From an uncultured bacterium (GTDB lineage Bacteria > Bacillota_I > Bacilli_A > RF39 > UBA660), in contig CASEVQ010000003.1 of the NCBI GenBank assembly GCA_949291455.1, positions 1-39,027 on the forward strand: 39,027 nucleotides of DNA, read 5' to 3'. The position numbers and the translations under genes were made by a program. The notes below the pieces were generated by a model. It made no database searches. It was not told the origin of the DNA and saw only the letters and a program-made list of their open reading frames with translations. This document shows, one piece after another, positions 1 through 8,474 of the stretch (positions within the stretch are counted from its first letter, which is position 1; each line of letters opens with the position of its first letter).

Positions 1-97
1 TTAATTAAAGGCATTATAAAAGGGTGATTTTCATCACCCTTCATAATCAATTCATTTATCAAATTTATTGTTCACCAACACTATTTGACAAAGAACC
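1..97 (+). mobile_element. 3' end of an ISL3-type insertion sequence, cut by the window edge
   Basis: The stretch begins at the last codons and TAA stop (6-8) of a plus-strand transposase whose body lies left of the window. It continues through a non-coding tail to a terminal sequence ending TTTGACAAAGAACC at about 97. Read from the other strand this gives the GGTTCTTTGTCAAATAGTG-type end that I associate with ISL3-family elements. The whole tail is matched, with scattered differences, by 17635-17727, where recognisable ISL3 transposase codons precede it. That second copy is what justifies the assignment here. The neighbouring gene at 105 ends only 8 bases beyond the element's end. Confidence 0.75.
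20..41. terminator. Hairpin in the ISL3 tail, possible terminator
   Basis: AAGGGTGAT and ATCACCCTT form a perfect 9-bp stem around a 4-base loop. It lies just past the IS transposase stop on the plus strand and downstream of the 105-1703 gene on the minus strand, so it could end transcription from either side. No long T tract follows on either strand, so termination strength is uncertain. The second IS tail has the same hairpin with a compensating base-pair change. Confidence 0.5.
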
Positions 98-104
98 ATA
101 TAAA

Positions 105-1703
105 TTATTCTATTTTAGTAATTTCATTTATATCATTATTTTTACTATAAGTAATTTTTATACTTGATCCTATTTTTATAAATGGTAAAATGTTTTCGTT
201 AACTTTAATAGATACTTTATACCTATTATTATTAGAATCTTCTATAAAATAATAAGTATTTCCATCGATTAATGCTATATTTATTTCTTTAACAATGATT
301 GTATTTTCAACTAATTCTATATCATCATTAATATTACTATTTTTTAAATAATTATCTTTTGCTTTGATAATTCCTTCATTAGCATCAGTAACAACAACTT
401 TTTGATAATTTTGGACATCGACAAAAGCATACATTTTTACTAATCCAGCATTATCTTTTAAAGAAATTAAATATGTAGCTTTTCCATTTAAATTAATTAA
501 TAAAGGAAAAGTGGCTTTATAATTCATTTGTTGGACTTGACCTTCAGCACTTGCCATTGCTGAATATTCTTCTGCACCAGGAATTAAATAATAATTAGTT
601 TCCTTAGTTCTCATATTAGTTAAAATAAATCCTAAATTAGATTCATCTTGGGCTACTGAAGTAATTCCAGTATATAAATATACATCATCATCTTGTACCA
701 TATAATTATATCCTGTTGTAGTAGCCACAACATTTTTTTGTCCAAAAATTGAATTTAAAAATCCACTATTATAAAGTCCCCAATCATTTACTTGTTCCAA
801 AATTAAATCTGCACTGTATACATGATCTACCCAAGAAGGAACATCTTCAATTTTATACTTTTCTGATTCCCCTGTTATCGGATCTAAAATAATTACTCCT
901 GTTATTTCTTCTCTTAGTCCAATTCCAACATATTTAATTGTAGGAATAATCCAATAAGGATTACCTTCATTATCTAATTCAAAGTTTTCTTTTCCAAATA
1001 TTTCTGTTGGATAACTAAATCTTAATTTTCGATATAAATTTTCATTAAACATTGCTGAAGGCATATATTTCATACCTTCTTTTAATCTTACTAGTTCAGC
1101 TTCACCATTTACAGAATTAACCATAATATAGCCAGTTATTCCTTCACTTCTATTAGTAAAATATTTAATAATACCATCATACTCTAAAGGTGTTATCCTA
1201 ACAATTGTGTTGTTATAGTTAATTTGAGTATATAAATTAGATACTTTAAATTGAGAGACTAAATCTGTCATTTCTCCCATAACTCTATCACCAATTTTTT
1301 GAGTAGATTCTTTATCTAATAATGGTACTTGAGAAAAGTCTACTGGTTTTATTTCTTCCTGAAAATTAGCATTTTGATTAATAATAATTCTCTTTGAATA
1401 TGCTTTTGAATTAAAAATTGGTGATAAGACAAAATTAATAATCAATATAAGTACTATACCAACTGGAATTATAGATAACAATATTTTATAAATTAGTGAT
1501 AGTTTAAGAGTACTAATATGTCCATGGTTTGATACAAATACACCTAAACTTATAAAACTTAATAGCAAATAAAATGCTAACATTATAAACATAAAAGACC
1601 AAAATTCTGGTGCTGTAAAATTTAAAGGTGGTAAAAATACATAATATGATACTAATACTATTACTATTGTAATTATTAAATTAATAATATTTCTTTTTTT
1701 CAT
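105..1703 (-). CDS. Uncharacterised membrane-anchored protein, 532 aa
   Basis: I do not recognise a named family. Three hydrophobic segments at about residues 7-25, 34-57 and 70-95 place the N-terminus in the membrane. The remaining 430 or so residues are hydrophilic and mixed alpha/beta, with no cysteine-rich or obvious catalytic motif. Phrases such as VIILDPITGESEKY resemble the short repeated units of PepSY-like or extracellular sensor domains, but this is only an impression. It is the last gene of a compact three-gene minus-strand operon, 15 nt after the TPM-domain gene, with an AAAGGGA ribosome site. Co-transcription with a TPM-domain membrane protein and a zinc-ribbon membrane protein suggests a shared envelope role. 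The ATG start is well placed before the first membrane segment. Confidence 0.8.
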   Translation of the reverse strand: MKKRNIINLIITIVIVLVSYYVFLPPLNFTAPEFWSFMFIMLAFYLLLSFISLGVFVSNHGHISTLKLSLIYKILLSIIPVGIVLILIINFVLSPIFNSKAYSKRIIINQNANFQEEIKPVDFSQVPLLDKESTQKIGDRVMGEMTDLVSQFKVSNLYTQINYNNTIVRITPLEYDGIIKYFTNRSEGITGYIMVNSVNGEAELVRLKEGMKYMPSAMFNENLYRKLRFSYPTEIFGKENFELDNEGNPYWIIPTIKYVGIGLREEITGVIILDPITGESEKYKIEDVPSWVDHVYSADLILEQVNDWGLYNSGFLNSIFGQKNVVATTTGYNYMVQDDDVYLYTGITSVAQDESNLGFILTNMRTKETNYYLIPGAEEYSAMASAEGQVQQMNYKATFPLLINLNGKATYLISLKDNAGLVKMYAFVDVQNYQKVVVTDANEGIIKAKDNYLKNSNINDDIELVENTIIVKEINIALIDGNTYYFIEDSNNNRYKVSIKVNENILPFIKIGSSIKITYSKNNDINEITKIE

Positions 1704-1718
1704 AAAATCCCTTTCTTT

Positions 1719-2630
1719 TTAAAATCTTCTTCCGCCTCCGCCATGACTTCTTCCACTACTTCCTCGGCTTATAGAGCTTCCACCACTTCTACTTCTTCTA
1801 CTAGAGTCTGCTCTAACAATAGGAACACGTGAAGTATAAGAAGTAAGATATGTATCTTTAAATTCCCCATAATTTATACTATTTTTATCTAAGTAAGTAT
1901 CTGCTGTACTTGCTAATTTAATTCCTTTATGTCTAGATATTAAAAAATATAATATTATACTTGGAATTAATAAAGAACCAATACAAGTGATAATCCAATT
2001 TACATTTTTAATTTTAACTAAATTACCATTAGAATCTATTTCATAGCCATTATTCGATTCAGGTATTCCTAACTCTACATAATTTGATGCTTCAATTATA
2101 AATGTATTTACAGAATTATAATAATATCCTAAAGATAAAATAGCTGATGCTTTATCAAGTAAACTATTTATTCTAAAGTCATCATAAAATAACTTTGCTT
2201 TTCCAGTTGTTAAAATATATACTTCTCTATTATCCATATCTATTAAATAAAGTATTCCATCATAGGTATCATTAGTACCAAAATAATTATAGTCATAAAA
2301 GTCTTTTGCATATTCACTGGAATTTATTTTATTATTGTTATCAATAGTGACAATGACAAAATCCATATTATATTTTTCTATATATGATAAAGCTTTTTCT
2401 TTTATTTTTTCTTTTTCTTCATTTGTAAATAGTTCTGCGAAGTCATATATTTTTTCTTTTTCTAAAACTTTAGGAGTATTAAGTATATCATCAATATTAT
2501 CATCATTAATTAATTCTTCACGAACTTGGAGATTATCTTCTGTTCTATTACTTGTAATAACATAAGCAAAAGTATCAAATGGTATTAAAAATATAGTAAT
2601 TGTCAACAATATACGAATAAAATTTTTCAT
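1719..2630 (-). CDS. TPM-domain membrane protein with Gly/Ser/Arg-rich tail (YgcG-like)
   Basis: A hydrophobic N-terminus (about residues 5-23, signal peptide or anchor) precedes a TPM (formerly DUF477) domain at about 60-190, recognisable from YDFAELFTNEEKEKI, the VIVTIDNN strand and the DGILYLIDMDNREVYI segment. A second membrane helix lies at about 212-232, and the protein ends in a low-complexity Ser/Gly/Arg tail finishing GGGGRRF. This layout is typical of YgcG-type proteins, whose TPM domains have been linked to phosphatase activity or to photosystem and envelope maintenance in other organisms. The bacterial substrate is unknown. It sits between the zinc-ribbon gene (9 nt upstream) and the 532-aa gene. 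AGGAG precedes the ATG. Confidence 0.88.
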   Translation of the reverse strand: MKNFIRILLTITIFLIPFDTFAYVITSNRTEDNLQVREELINDDNIDDILNTPKVLEKEKIYDFAELFTNEEKEKIKEKALSYIEKYNMDFVIVTIDNNNKINSSEYAKDFYDYNYFGTNDTYDGILYLIDMDNREVYILTTGKAKLFYDDFRINSLLDKASAILSLGYYYNSVNTFIIEASNYVELGIPESNNGYEIDSNGNLVKIKNVNWIITCIGSLLIPSIILYFLISRHKGIKLASTADTYLDKNSINYGEFKDTYLTSYTSRVPIVRADSSRRSRSGGSSISRGSSGRSHGGGGRRF

Positions 2631-2639
2631 AATCTACTC

Positions 2640-3677
2640 CTATATAAAATATGTTATTATTGCTAACAAAGTAAAAGAAATGATAAAGATAATAATCCAA
2701 AGTAAAAAAGCTTTTTTCTTATCATATGGAATGTCACCAATCATTTTTCCAGTTTGACCATTCATAGCAAATGTATATAATTTTTCATTGTATTTTATAT
2801 TAACCATCCATACTGGTAATAATACATAATCTATTTTTTCTTCTAATACCTCACTATTTTTTTCTTCTGGAACAAAAGAGGAAAAAGCAATTGTACTGCA
2901 TAAATCATTGTAACAAGTTTCTCTAGCTCTATCAATAGATATTTTTTTTGCCTCATTTGCTTCAACATCATATTTTTCAGCTAAAAATCCCGATAAATAT
3001 GATGCATTGAAATCAAACAATTCTTTATAGTCAAAAGGTTCAATCGAATTCATTATTGCATCGTTAAATCTAACAGAACCATCTACAGGAATATTATTGA
3101 ATTTAAATTCGCCATTTCTTTCGATTGAATAAACTTTTGTTTCTGTATAAATATAATCTCTTGTAGACCATGTTCTAACTTTATTTCCTTTTCCAGTTAT
3201 TTTTCCTTTTATTTTACCTGTATATAACCAAAAAGGTATATATATACCAGTTAATTCTTCAATATTTTTTGGTAGAGTAAATTCTTTTGGCATAAGTATT
3301 TTACCTTTACCAACTTTTTTGAAAGCTTCAATAGCATCTTCTTTTGTTTTAGCAAAGGGTATTATTTTTGTTGGCGAAAATTTATCCATTAATCTATTTT
3401 TTAAAATTGCTGTATTTTTGCAATAAATACAAAATGTTGCTGAAGTATTTTTAGAAGCAACTATTTTAGCTCCACAATCTTGACAAAAGTACTCATCCAT
3501 TTCTTCATCTTTGTTTTTTGACTGCTCTACTTTTGTTTTTTCATAATTTTCTTTATTTTTATTTAAATCTTTTAATGTAAAAATTCCACCACAATAGTCA
3601 CATTTCCAATTTTTATTTTTAGGATTATATTTTAAATTGGCATTACAATTTGGACATTTATGATTAACTGCTTTCAT
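2640..3677 (-). CDS. Double zinc-ribbon protein with C-terminal membrane helix
   Basis: The N-terminus carries two CxxC...CxxC zinc ribbons: C8/C11 with C26/C29, and C65/C68 with C83/C86. They are separated by a lysine-rich linker. The middle (about 95-310) is a soluble domain of unknown function. The C-terminus has one strong hydrophobic helix at about 323-343, making this a tail-anchored membrane protein. Similar proteins in gut Firmicutes are usually annotated 'TFIIB-type zinc ribbon-containing protein' although they are not transcription factors. It is the first gene of the operon with the TPM and 532-aa genes. AGGTG precedes the ATG. Function is unknown, and the pairing with a TPM protein suggests membrane-protein or envelope quality control (inference). 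Confidence 0.85.
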   Translation of the reverse strand: MKAVNHKCPNCNANLKYNPKNKNWKCDYCGGIFTLKDLNKNKENYEKTKVEQSKNKDEEMDEYFCQDCGAKIVASKNTSATFCIYCKNTAILKNRLMDKFSPTKIIPFAKTKEDAIEAFKKVGKGKILMPKEFTLPKNIEELTGIYIPFWLYTGKIKGKITGKGNKVRTWSTRDYIYTETKVYSIERNGEFKFNNIPVDGSVRFNDAIMNSIEPFDYKELFDFNASYLSGFLAEKYDVEANEAKKISIDRARETCYNDLCSTIAFSSFVPEEKNSEVLEEKIDYVLLPVWMVNIKYNEKLYTFAMNGQTGKMIGDIPYDKKKAFLLWIIIFIISFTLLAIITYFI

Positions 3678-3723
3678 AATATCACCTACTATAATTTTAT
3701 ATAATTATTATATAATTTAAAGA

Positions 3724-4677
3724 TTAGTTATTATTAATTTTTTCTTTTTTTCTACCTTTTTTTAATTTTGCTAATACATATGACATAGAATTTTTAGGTC
3801 CTGTGGTAAGAATTCCTTTCATTGTTTGTCCATGACTTGATTTTTTTATTATCCTTGTTAAATAATTAGTTATTGATTTTCTGATTGAATTTAATGTTTC
3901 TTCTTCATTCATGTTTACATCTATTGAAAATTGTATTTCATCATATAAATTTCTAGGTAAATTTTTCATAGCCGCATAAACTTTTGGATAATCAATTTCT
4001 ATTGTTCCATCAGACTTTTCTTTAAACATATCTGTCTTTTCTTTATATTCACTATCAAAATAGTCTTTACTTCCTTCTGCTAATTTTTTTATTTTATTTG
4101 GATCTTCAGCTTTAAAAGTTTTCCTATTGTCACCCATATAAGAAAGTGAACATAATTTTTCATATAAATCAATTGTTGTTGGTTTATCTTTATCTAATAA
4201 TAGTAATGCCACTGTAAGAGCATTCTTTTTATTAACTTCATTTGCTTGTTCTATTTCTGGGTCACTTATTGCAGTAAACATTTCTTTTTGAAATCTTCCA
4301 GCAATATAAAATGTTTTCCAATTTAATAAATCATCAATAACGTCTTCTTTTTCAATTACTCCCATTTTATATGTATCGTCACCATAATTTATATGTGTAG
4401 TATAACAAATTGAAGCATGTTTTTTTAATCCCTTAAGTGAAGCATATTTAAAATATACTCTTGGGGTAAATTTATACATATATTTATTAAATTTTAAATT
4501 TTCTTCATAAAATTTCTTTATATTATCAACAATAACAATTAAATCAACTTGTTTTTTATCATTTTCTTTATAACCTGATTGATATGCTACACTTGAACCA
4601 TATGCTTTAACAGAAACAGTTTTTGGAAGTGTTTCAATAAAATCATAAATTCTATTTCGTACTTTTAAATTTTGCAT
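3724..4677 (-). CDS. Tam41-type phosphatidate cytidylyltransferase (CDP-diacylglycerol synthase)
   Basis: The protein looks like mitochondrial Tam41 (TAMM41), a nucleotidyltransferase-fold enzyme that makes CDP-diacylglycerol from CTP and phosphatidic acid. Visible signatures are the GSSVAYQSG loop at 27-35 (Tam41 has GSGVF...QxGY), the acidic strand DLIVIVDN at 45-52, and the NLKFNKYMY segment that follows, matching Tam41's NLxxNxxHYS region. The C-terminal KGILTTGPKNSMSYVLAKL corresponds to the conserved GxxTAGxxKSxxY segment. The length (317 aa) fits the family. Unlike the integral-membrane CdsA there are no membrane helices, so it is probably a peripheral membrane enzyme. AAAGGAG precedes the ATG. 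It appears to be a single-gene unit. Assignment is from motif pattern only. Confidence 0.85.
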   Translation of the reverse strand: MQNLKVRNRIYDFIETLPKTVSVKAYGSSVAYQSGYKENDKKQVDLIVIVDNIKKFYEENLKFNKYMYKFTPRVYFKYASLKGLKKHASICYTTHINYGDDTYKMGVIEKEDVIDDLLNWKTFYIAGRFQKEMFTAISDPEIEQANEVNKKNALTVALLLLDKDKPTTIDLYEKLCSLSYMGDNRKTFKAEDPNKIKKLAEGSKDYFDSEYKEKTDMFKEKSDGTIEIDYPKVYAAMKNLPRNLYDEIQFSIDVNMNEEETLNSIRKSITNYLTRIIKKSSHGQTMKGILTTGPKNSMSYVLAKLKKGRKKEKINNN

Positions 4678-4719
4678 AATTTCTCCTTTATAATTAATAT
4701 ATTTAATATTATAAGGGAA

Positions 4720-4753
4720 AAAGAAAAAAAAGAAAAGATTTCTCTAATCTTTT
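4720..4753 (-). terminator. Rho-independent terminator overlapping the stop of the 187-aa gene
   Basis: On the minus strand AAAAGATT, a 5-base loop and AATCTTTT form an 8-bp stem (4733-4753), followed by a T-rich tract. The first stem arm contains the end of the coding sequence and its TAG stop. It should end the 5878-to-4744 transcript before the Tam41 gene. Confidence 0.7.
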
Positions 4754-5307
4754 AGTTCTAATTTATCTGAAAAAATAATTTCTGAATAATATAATTGTTT
4801 TAAATTTTTTCTTTCTATTCTTTCACTGCTATTGAATAATGCTAGAATATCAATACCTTCCCATAATAAAACCCATCCTATTACACAAACTACTTCTTGA
4901 TAAACATTACCAAAAATGTTTTTTCCTACAAATGAATAAATCACCATCAATATACCAATCAACATAAAAAATAAAGACTTAATTGTATTAGCTTTTATTA
5001 TAGAATCTTCATTGCTTATCTGCATTGCATAATAATCTCTTATCATTTTCCTTATTTTATTTTTTTCTTCTTCGCTTAATTCATCACAACAAAATTCTAT
5101 TATTATTTTGTATTTAAAAGGAATATTGTATGCCTCATTTGTAATATAATCTACAATTACATAATCTATACTTATTTTTTGAGGGTCAAATTTGTTATAG
5201 AAATCTTTCTTCTTATCAATTAATACTTTTATAACGGCTTTATCTTTTTTCTCACTTAAATATTTTTCTTTTATATATCTAATGTTGCTAATTTTTTTAT
5301 TTTCCAT
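4744..5307 (-). CDS. Small membrane protein of unknown function, 187 aa
   Basis: The start is placed at the ATG at 5307 (MENKKIS) because an AAAAGGTG ribosome site lies just upstream. A longer in-frame reading to 5334 lacks one and would overlap the gene before it. The first 100 residues are charged and soluble-looking. Two hydrophobic segments follow at about 111-128 and 137-157, and a charged tail ends in KLELKD. I recognise no domain. It is preceded by the 186-aa membrane-anchored gene and is probably co-transcribed with it. A terminator overlaps its stop codon. Confidence 0.75.
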   Translation of the reverse strand: MENKKISNIRYIKEKYLSEKKDKAVIKVLIDKKKDFYNKFDPQKISIDYVIVDYITNEAYNIPFKYKIIIEFCCDELSEEEKNKIRKMIRDYYAMQISNEDSIIKANTIKSLFFMLIGILMVIYSFVGKNIFGNVYQEVVCVIGWVLLWEGIDILALFNSSERIERKNLKQLYYSEIIFSDKLELKD

Positions 5308-5317
5308 ATTACACCTT

Positions 5318-5878
5318 TTAATTATTATACTCAAAGTTATCGATCAGCCAACTGCTATCAACTTTTATAGCAGAGATATTTTTAGTTATTACATAATAAT
5401 TTACATCATTATTAGAGTCTAAATCATAACTGTAAAAAGTAAATTCTCCAGAAATTGAATTTTTTGTTATTGTTATTTGATCAACATTAATTTTACTATT
5501 TATATATTTATTAAGATTTAATTTTAACATAAAAATATCGTTGTCACTTTTAGTTATAAAATTTTTTTCATTAAGTATAGTCTTTTCCAATTGAATTATT
5601 CCTTTGTCAGAAAAAACTTTAGATATAACATCATCATAGTTATTAATTTTTAAAATATTAGTATCTTCTGTTTCAGAAATATCAAAAACTTCAGTAGGAT
5701 TTTCATATATTTTAATTACTTCGTTTATTAATTGTCCCATTATATTAACAGCTTCATCTTTTGTTAGTACAATATCACTATTAGTGTTTGTTATTTTACT
5801 TTCTTTTCCAGTATATAACATATAACCAATTGAAAATAGAACAATTCCAATAATAATTAATACAAATGGTTTTTTCAT
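5318..5878 (-). CDS. Membrane-anchored extracytoplasmic protein of unknown function, 186 aa
   Basis: One N-terminal hydrophobic helix (about residues 5-22, after two lysines) would anchor or export the protein. The rest is hydrophilic, rich in Asn, Asp, Ile and Lys, with no cysteine and no recognised motif. A C-terminal stretch of alternating hydrophobic residues, ending SSWLIDNFEYNN, suggests a small beta-rich domain like those of NTF2-like or DUF-type lipoproteins, though no lipobox is present. A strong AGGAGG precedes the ATG. Its stop lies 10 nt before the start of the next gene, so the two likely form one unit. Confidence 0.75.
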   Translation of the reverse strand: MKKPFVLIIIGIVLFSIGYMLYTGKESKITNTNSDIVLTKDEAVNIMGQLINEVIKIYENPTEVFDISETEDTNILKINNYDDVISKVFSDKGIIQLEKTILNEKNFITKSDNDIFMLKLNLNKYINSKINVDQITITKNSISGEFTFYSYDLDSNNDVNYYVITKNISAIKVDSSWLIDNFEYNN

Positions 5879-5931
5879 AAGAACCTCCTAGAATAATTAT
5901 ATTATATAAAACTAATTATTCAAATAAAATT

Positions 5932-7410
5932 TTATTCAAAATCTATTTTTTTTATTTTCCAATTATAGTTTTTGATGAGTTCTTTAATAAAAATAGAAGG
6001 ATTATTTTTATTTGTAAATAAATAGATTTTATTCTTAGTTCTAGTAAGAGCTACATAAAAAAGTCTTCTCTCCTCAGCAAACAAAAAATCATGATTAAAA
6101 TCTTTATGAATATATTGAAAAATATCAGGTTCTATAATTTTATTTGGAAAGCCAAAATAAGAATCGACAACATTTAAAAGCACAACATAATCACTTTCTA
6201 AGCCCTTAGAACAGTGTACAGTTAAAAACCGAATAGATTTATTTGGATTTTTCAAAAAAATAATCTTTCCATTATTTAATTGGAATGTTTTATTATCTAA
6301 AATAACATTAATATCACAGTTATTTCTTCCTAAAATTAATATATTGTCAATATCACTAATGATTTTAGCAAGAGCTTCAATAGTCTTTAAAGAATAAACT
6401 ATTATAATAGAATTTTTAATATATTTACTAGACTTTAGTCTTTTTTTCATTTGTTTTTTATTTTTCAACACAAATCGATTAGAAATATCCACAATATCTT
6501 TTGGATTTCGATAAGTGTTTTTTAGTTTTATTATTTTAGAATCTTCAAAGTTTTTTTTAAAATTTAAAAATAAATTTAAATTACAACCAGTAAAAGCATA
6601 AATAGATTGAAAATCATCTCCTACAGCCATTAAGTTAATTTGAAACTTATTACAGATGTTTTTAATTAATTTATATTTTGAAAGCGAAGTATCTTGATAT
6701 TCATCAATGATAATATATTGATATTTAAAGATATGCAATTTATCAATATCAATTGCTGCAAAATTAATGATGTCATCAAAATCGATAAGCATTTGAGAAG
6801 AAAGTTCTTCTTGATATAAAATATAAATTTTAAAAATAATAATTAAAAGAATTTTATCTTGAAAAGATTCAACAGAAAAAATTAACTTTAATAGATAATT
6901 CATGTCGTAATTGTATGATTTAAAAGTATGTATAAAAGAAATTATCATATTTTTTAAATAATTTAAATTTTCTTGATAATCAGTATGATTATCTTCTAAA
7001 TATAATTCTAATAATTTGTAGGTATTATCAAAATAAATATAGGAATAGAAAAATTCTTCTGTTATATAATCTAAAAGACCACTAGGTGCAATTTTATTTT
7101 TTCTAGAAATAATCTCTAAAGAAAACTTATGAAATGTTTTAACATCTACTGAAATATCATTTTTGTTAAATGCTTCTTTAAGCGAATTTACAGTTTCATT
7201 GGTAAAAGATAAACAAAGAATATTTTTGGGATTTATTTTTCTTATATTTATTAAATAATGAACTTTACCTACTATTGTTAGTGTTTTTCCACTTCCTGCA
7301 CCTGCAACTACTAAATAAGATTTATGATTACAAAATACAGCTTTTGTCTGATATTTGTCTAGAGTTATATTATTAAAAATATAATTGTCATAAAAAAATC
7401 TATTAAACAT
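5932..7410 (-). CDS. Compact UvrD/Rep-family superfamily 1 helicase, 492 aa
   Basis: This is an ATP-dependent 3'-5' DNA helicase by family. All core SF1A motifs are visible: a Q-motif-like LDKYQTKAV near residue 17, Walker A AGAGSGKT at 36-43, Walker B IIDEYQDTS at 234-242, motif III VGDDFQSIYAFTG at 263-275, motif IV TYRNP at 299-303, motif V FLTVHCSKGLESD at 395-407 and motif VI RRLFYVALTRTKNK at 448-461. At 492 aa it is about 150-250 residues shorter than UvrD, PcrA or Rep (650-720), with the saving mainly in the 1B and 2B insertions and the C-terminal tail. No good ribosome site precedes the ATG, so translation may be weak. It could work in repair or in defence; nothing adjacent decides this. 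Confidence 0.9.
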   Translation of the reverse strand: MFNRFFYDNYIFNNITLDKYQTKAVFCNHKSYLVVAGAGSGKTLTIVGKVHYLINIRKINPKNILCLSFTNETVNSLKEAFNKNDISVDVKTFHKFSLEIISRKNKIAPSGLLDYITEEFFYSYIYFDNTYKLLELYLEDNHTDYQENLNYLKNMIISFIHTFKSYNYDMNYLLKLIFSVESFQDKILLIIIFKIYILYQEELSSQMLIDFDDIINFAAIDIDKLHIFKYQYIIIDEYQDTSLSKYKLIKNICNKFQINLMAVGDDFQSIYAFTGCNLNLFLNFKKNFEDSKIIKLKNTYRNPKDIVDISNRFVLKNKKQMKKRLKSSKYIKNSIIIVYSLKTIEALAKIISDIDNILILGRNNCDINVILDNKTFQLNNGKIIFLKNPNKSIRFLTVHCSKGLESDYVVLLNVVDSYFGFPNKIIEPDIFQYIHKDFNHDFLFAEERRLFYVALTRTKNKIYLFTNKNNPSIFIKELIKNYNWKIKKIDFE

Positions 7411-7427
7411 AATAAATATTATTACAC

Positions 7428-7466
7428 AAAAAAAAGGATGTTCCTAAAATTAGAAAACATTCTTTT
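7428..7466 (-). terminator. Rho-independent terminator after the Fic gene
   Basis: On the minus strand GAATGTT...AACATCC form an imperfect stem (one A-C mismatch) with an AT-rich loop, followed by a run of eight T. It lies just past the Fic stop and just before the helicase start, separating the two genes. Confidence 0.55.
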
Positions 7467-7481
7467 GCATTAAAGAACAAA

Positions 7482-8351
7482 CTATTTATTTTTCAATTTT
7501 CTTCTAATAACTTCATTGCACACCAAATCAGGGCTTTCCGTTATTTCTTGTTGAAAATCAGCAATTTTTCTATTCATGTCAAGTTCAAAAATAGAATCGC
7601 AAATTTTATAGTAATAGAATTTATGAATAGCATTCTTATCTTTTAATCTAATAGCACTATCCATGGCTTTTATATATTCACCTTTTTCGGAAACTTTAAT
7701 GTATACAATAGGTAATCCCACTCTACGAAATAATAAATTTACTAAAGCTCTACTAGTTCTACCATTTCCATCAAAGAATGGATGAATTTCAATAAGTTTG
7801 CACTTTAAGTCAATACAATTATTAATATAATCTATTAGTAAATCTGGTCTTTCCTTAATTAAATTTCCCTGTTCTAAAAGTGCCTCATAAAGTGTAGAAA
7901 GATTACTAATTTCTTTAGAAATATTCCCAGGTAAACTAGTTCTAACATCACTATTTGAAATACATGCTTCCGATGTTCTAAATTTACCACCAACTTCTGG
8001 GTAAGGAACTTTAGAATATAAAAGTTGATGTAATTTTAAAATAACATAAATATTTGGAAGAGATTCGTATTTTTTATCACGGATATAATTGTACACTTCT
8101 CCCAATCCTTCTCGCTCCAATTTATTTTTTACATCTTCTATTTCATTCTCATTAAACAAATATTTTTTTTTAAAATAGTACGTAATATGATTAAAATCCA
8201 CATCCTGACCTGATTCTAAATTAATCAAATAATAATACTGAATTAGGGATTCTGGTGTTTTATCGGTTTCATTATAAAGAACCCCATTTTCTTTTCTTTC
8301 TTTATATTTCAAAAATTCATTAATAATAAAATATCTAGCTAATTCGTCCAT
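7482..8351 (-). CDS. Fic-domain protein (putative AMP/NMP-transferase)
   Basis: The Fic signature HPFFDGNGRTSR is at residues 190-201, complete with the catalytic His, the acidic residue, the GNGR phosphate-binding loop and the final Arg. Fic enzymes usually transfer AMP from ATP to a Ser, Thr or Tyr hydroxyl of a target protein. The N-terminal 90 residues are a separate helical region. I could not find a convincing inhibitory (S/T)xxxE(G/N) motif in either the N- or C-terminal part, and no small antitoxin gene adjoins it. The start is set at 8351 (MDELARYF) because AAGGGG lies 6 nt upstream; the ATG two codons earlier is too close to that site. It is divergent from clpB, with 123 nt between the starts. 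Confidence 0.9.
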   Translation of the reverse strand: MDELARYFIINEFLKYKERKENGVLYNETDKTPESLIQYYYLINLESGQDVDFNHITYYFKKKYLFNENEIEDVKNKLEREGLGEVYNYIRDKKYESLPNIYVILKLHQLLYSKVPYPEVGGKFRTSEACISNSDVRTSLPGNISKEISNLSTLYEALLEQGNLIKERPDLLIDYINNCIDLKCKLIEIHPFFDGNGRTSRALVNLLFRRVGLPIVYIKVSEKGEYIKAMDSAIRLKDKNAIHKFYYYKICDSIFELDMNRKIADFQQEITESPDLVCNEVIRRKLKNK

Positions 8352-8406
8352 ATACATCCCCTTAATGGCAATAGATTATATCATGAAAATCATTTTTTGT
8401 CAATTT

Positions 8407-8433
8407 TTGGCACTCTTTGTTGACAAGTGCTAA
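8407..8433. promoter_or_regulatory. CIRCE operator (HrcA site)
   Basis: TTGGCACTC, nine bases, then AAGTGCTAA. This matches the CIRCE inverted repeat TTAGCACTC-N9-GAGTGCTAA with two substitutions, one in each arm. It overlaps the -35 box of clpB, so bound HrcA would block RNA polymerase and heat shock would relieve it. It also lies 56 nt upstream of the divergent Fic start and might affect that gene. Confidence 0.92.
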
Positions 8434-8447
8434 AAATGTGTTATAAT
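8420..8447 (+). promoter_or_regulatory. Vegetative (sigma-A type) promoter of clpB
   Basis: TTGACA (8420-8425) and TATAAT (8442-8447) are perfect consensus boxes separated by 16 bp, immediately upstream of the clpB ribosome site. The -35 box falls inside the CIRCE operator. Confidence 0.88.
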
Positions 8448-8474
8448 ATATGTTGTATAAGGAGGGGATGCAAG

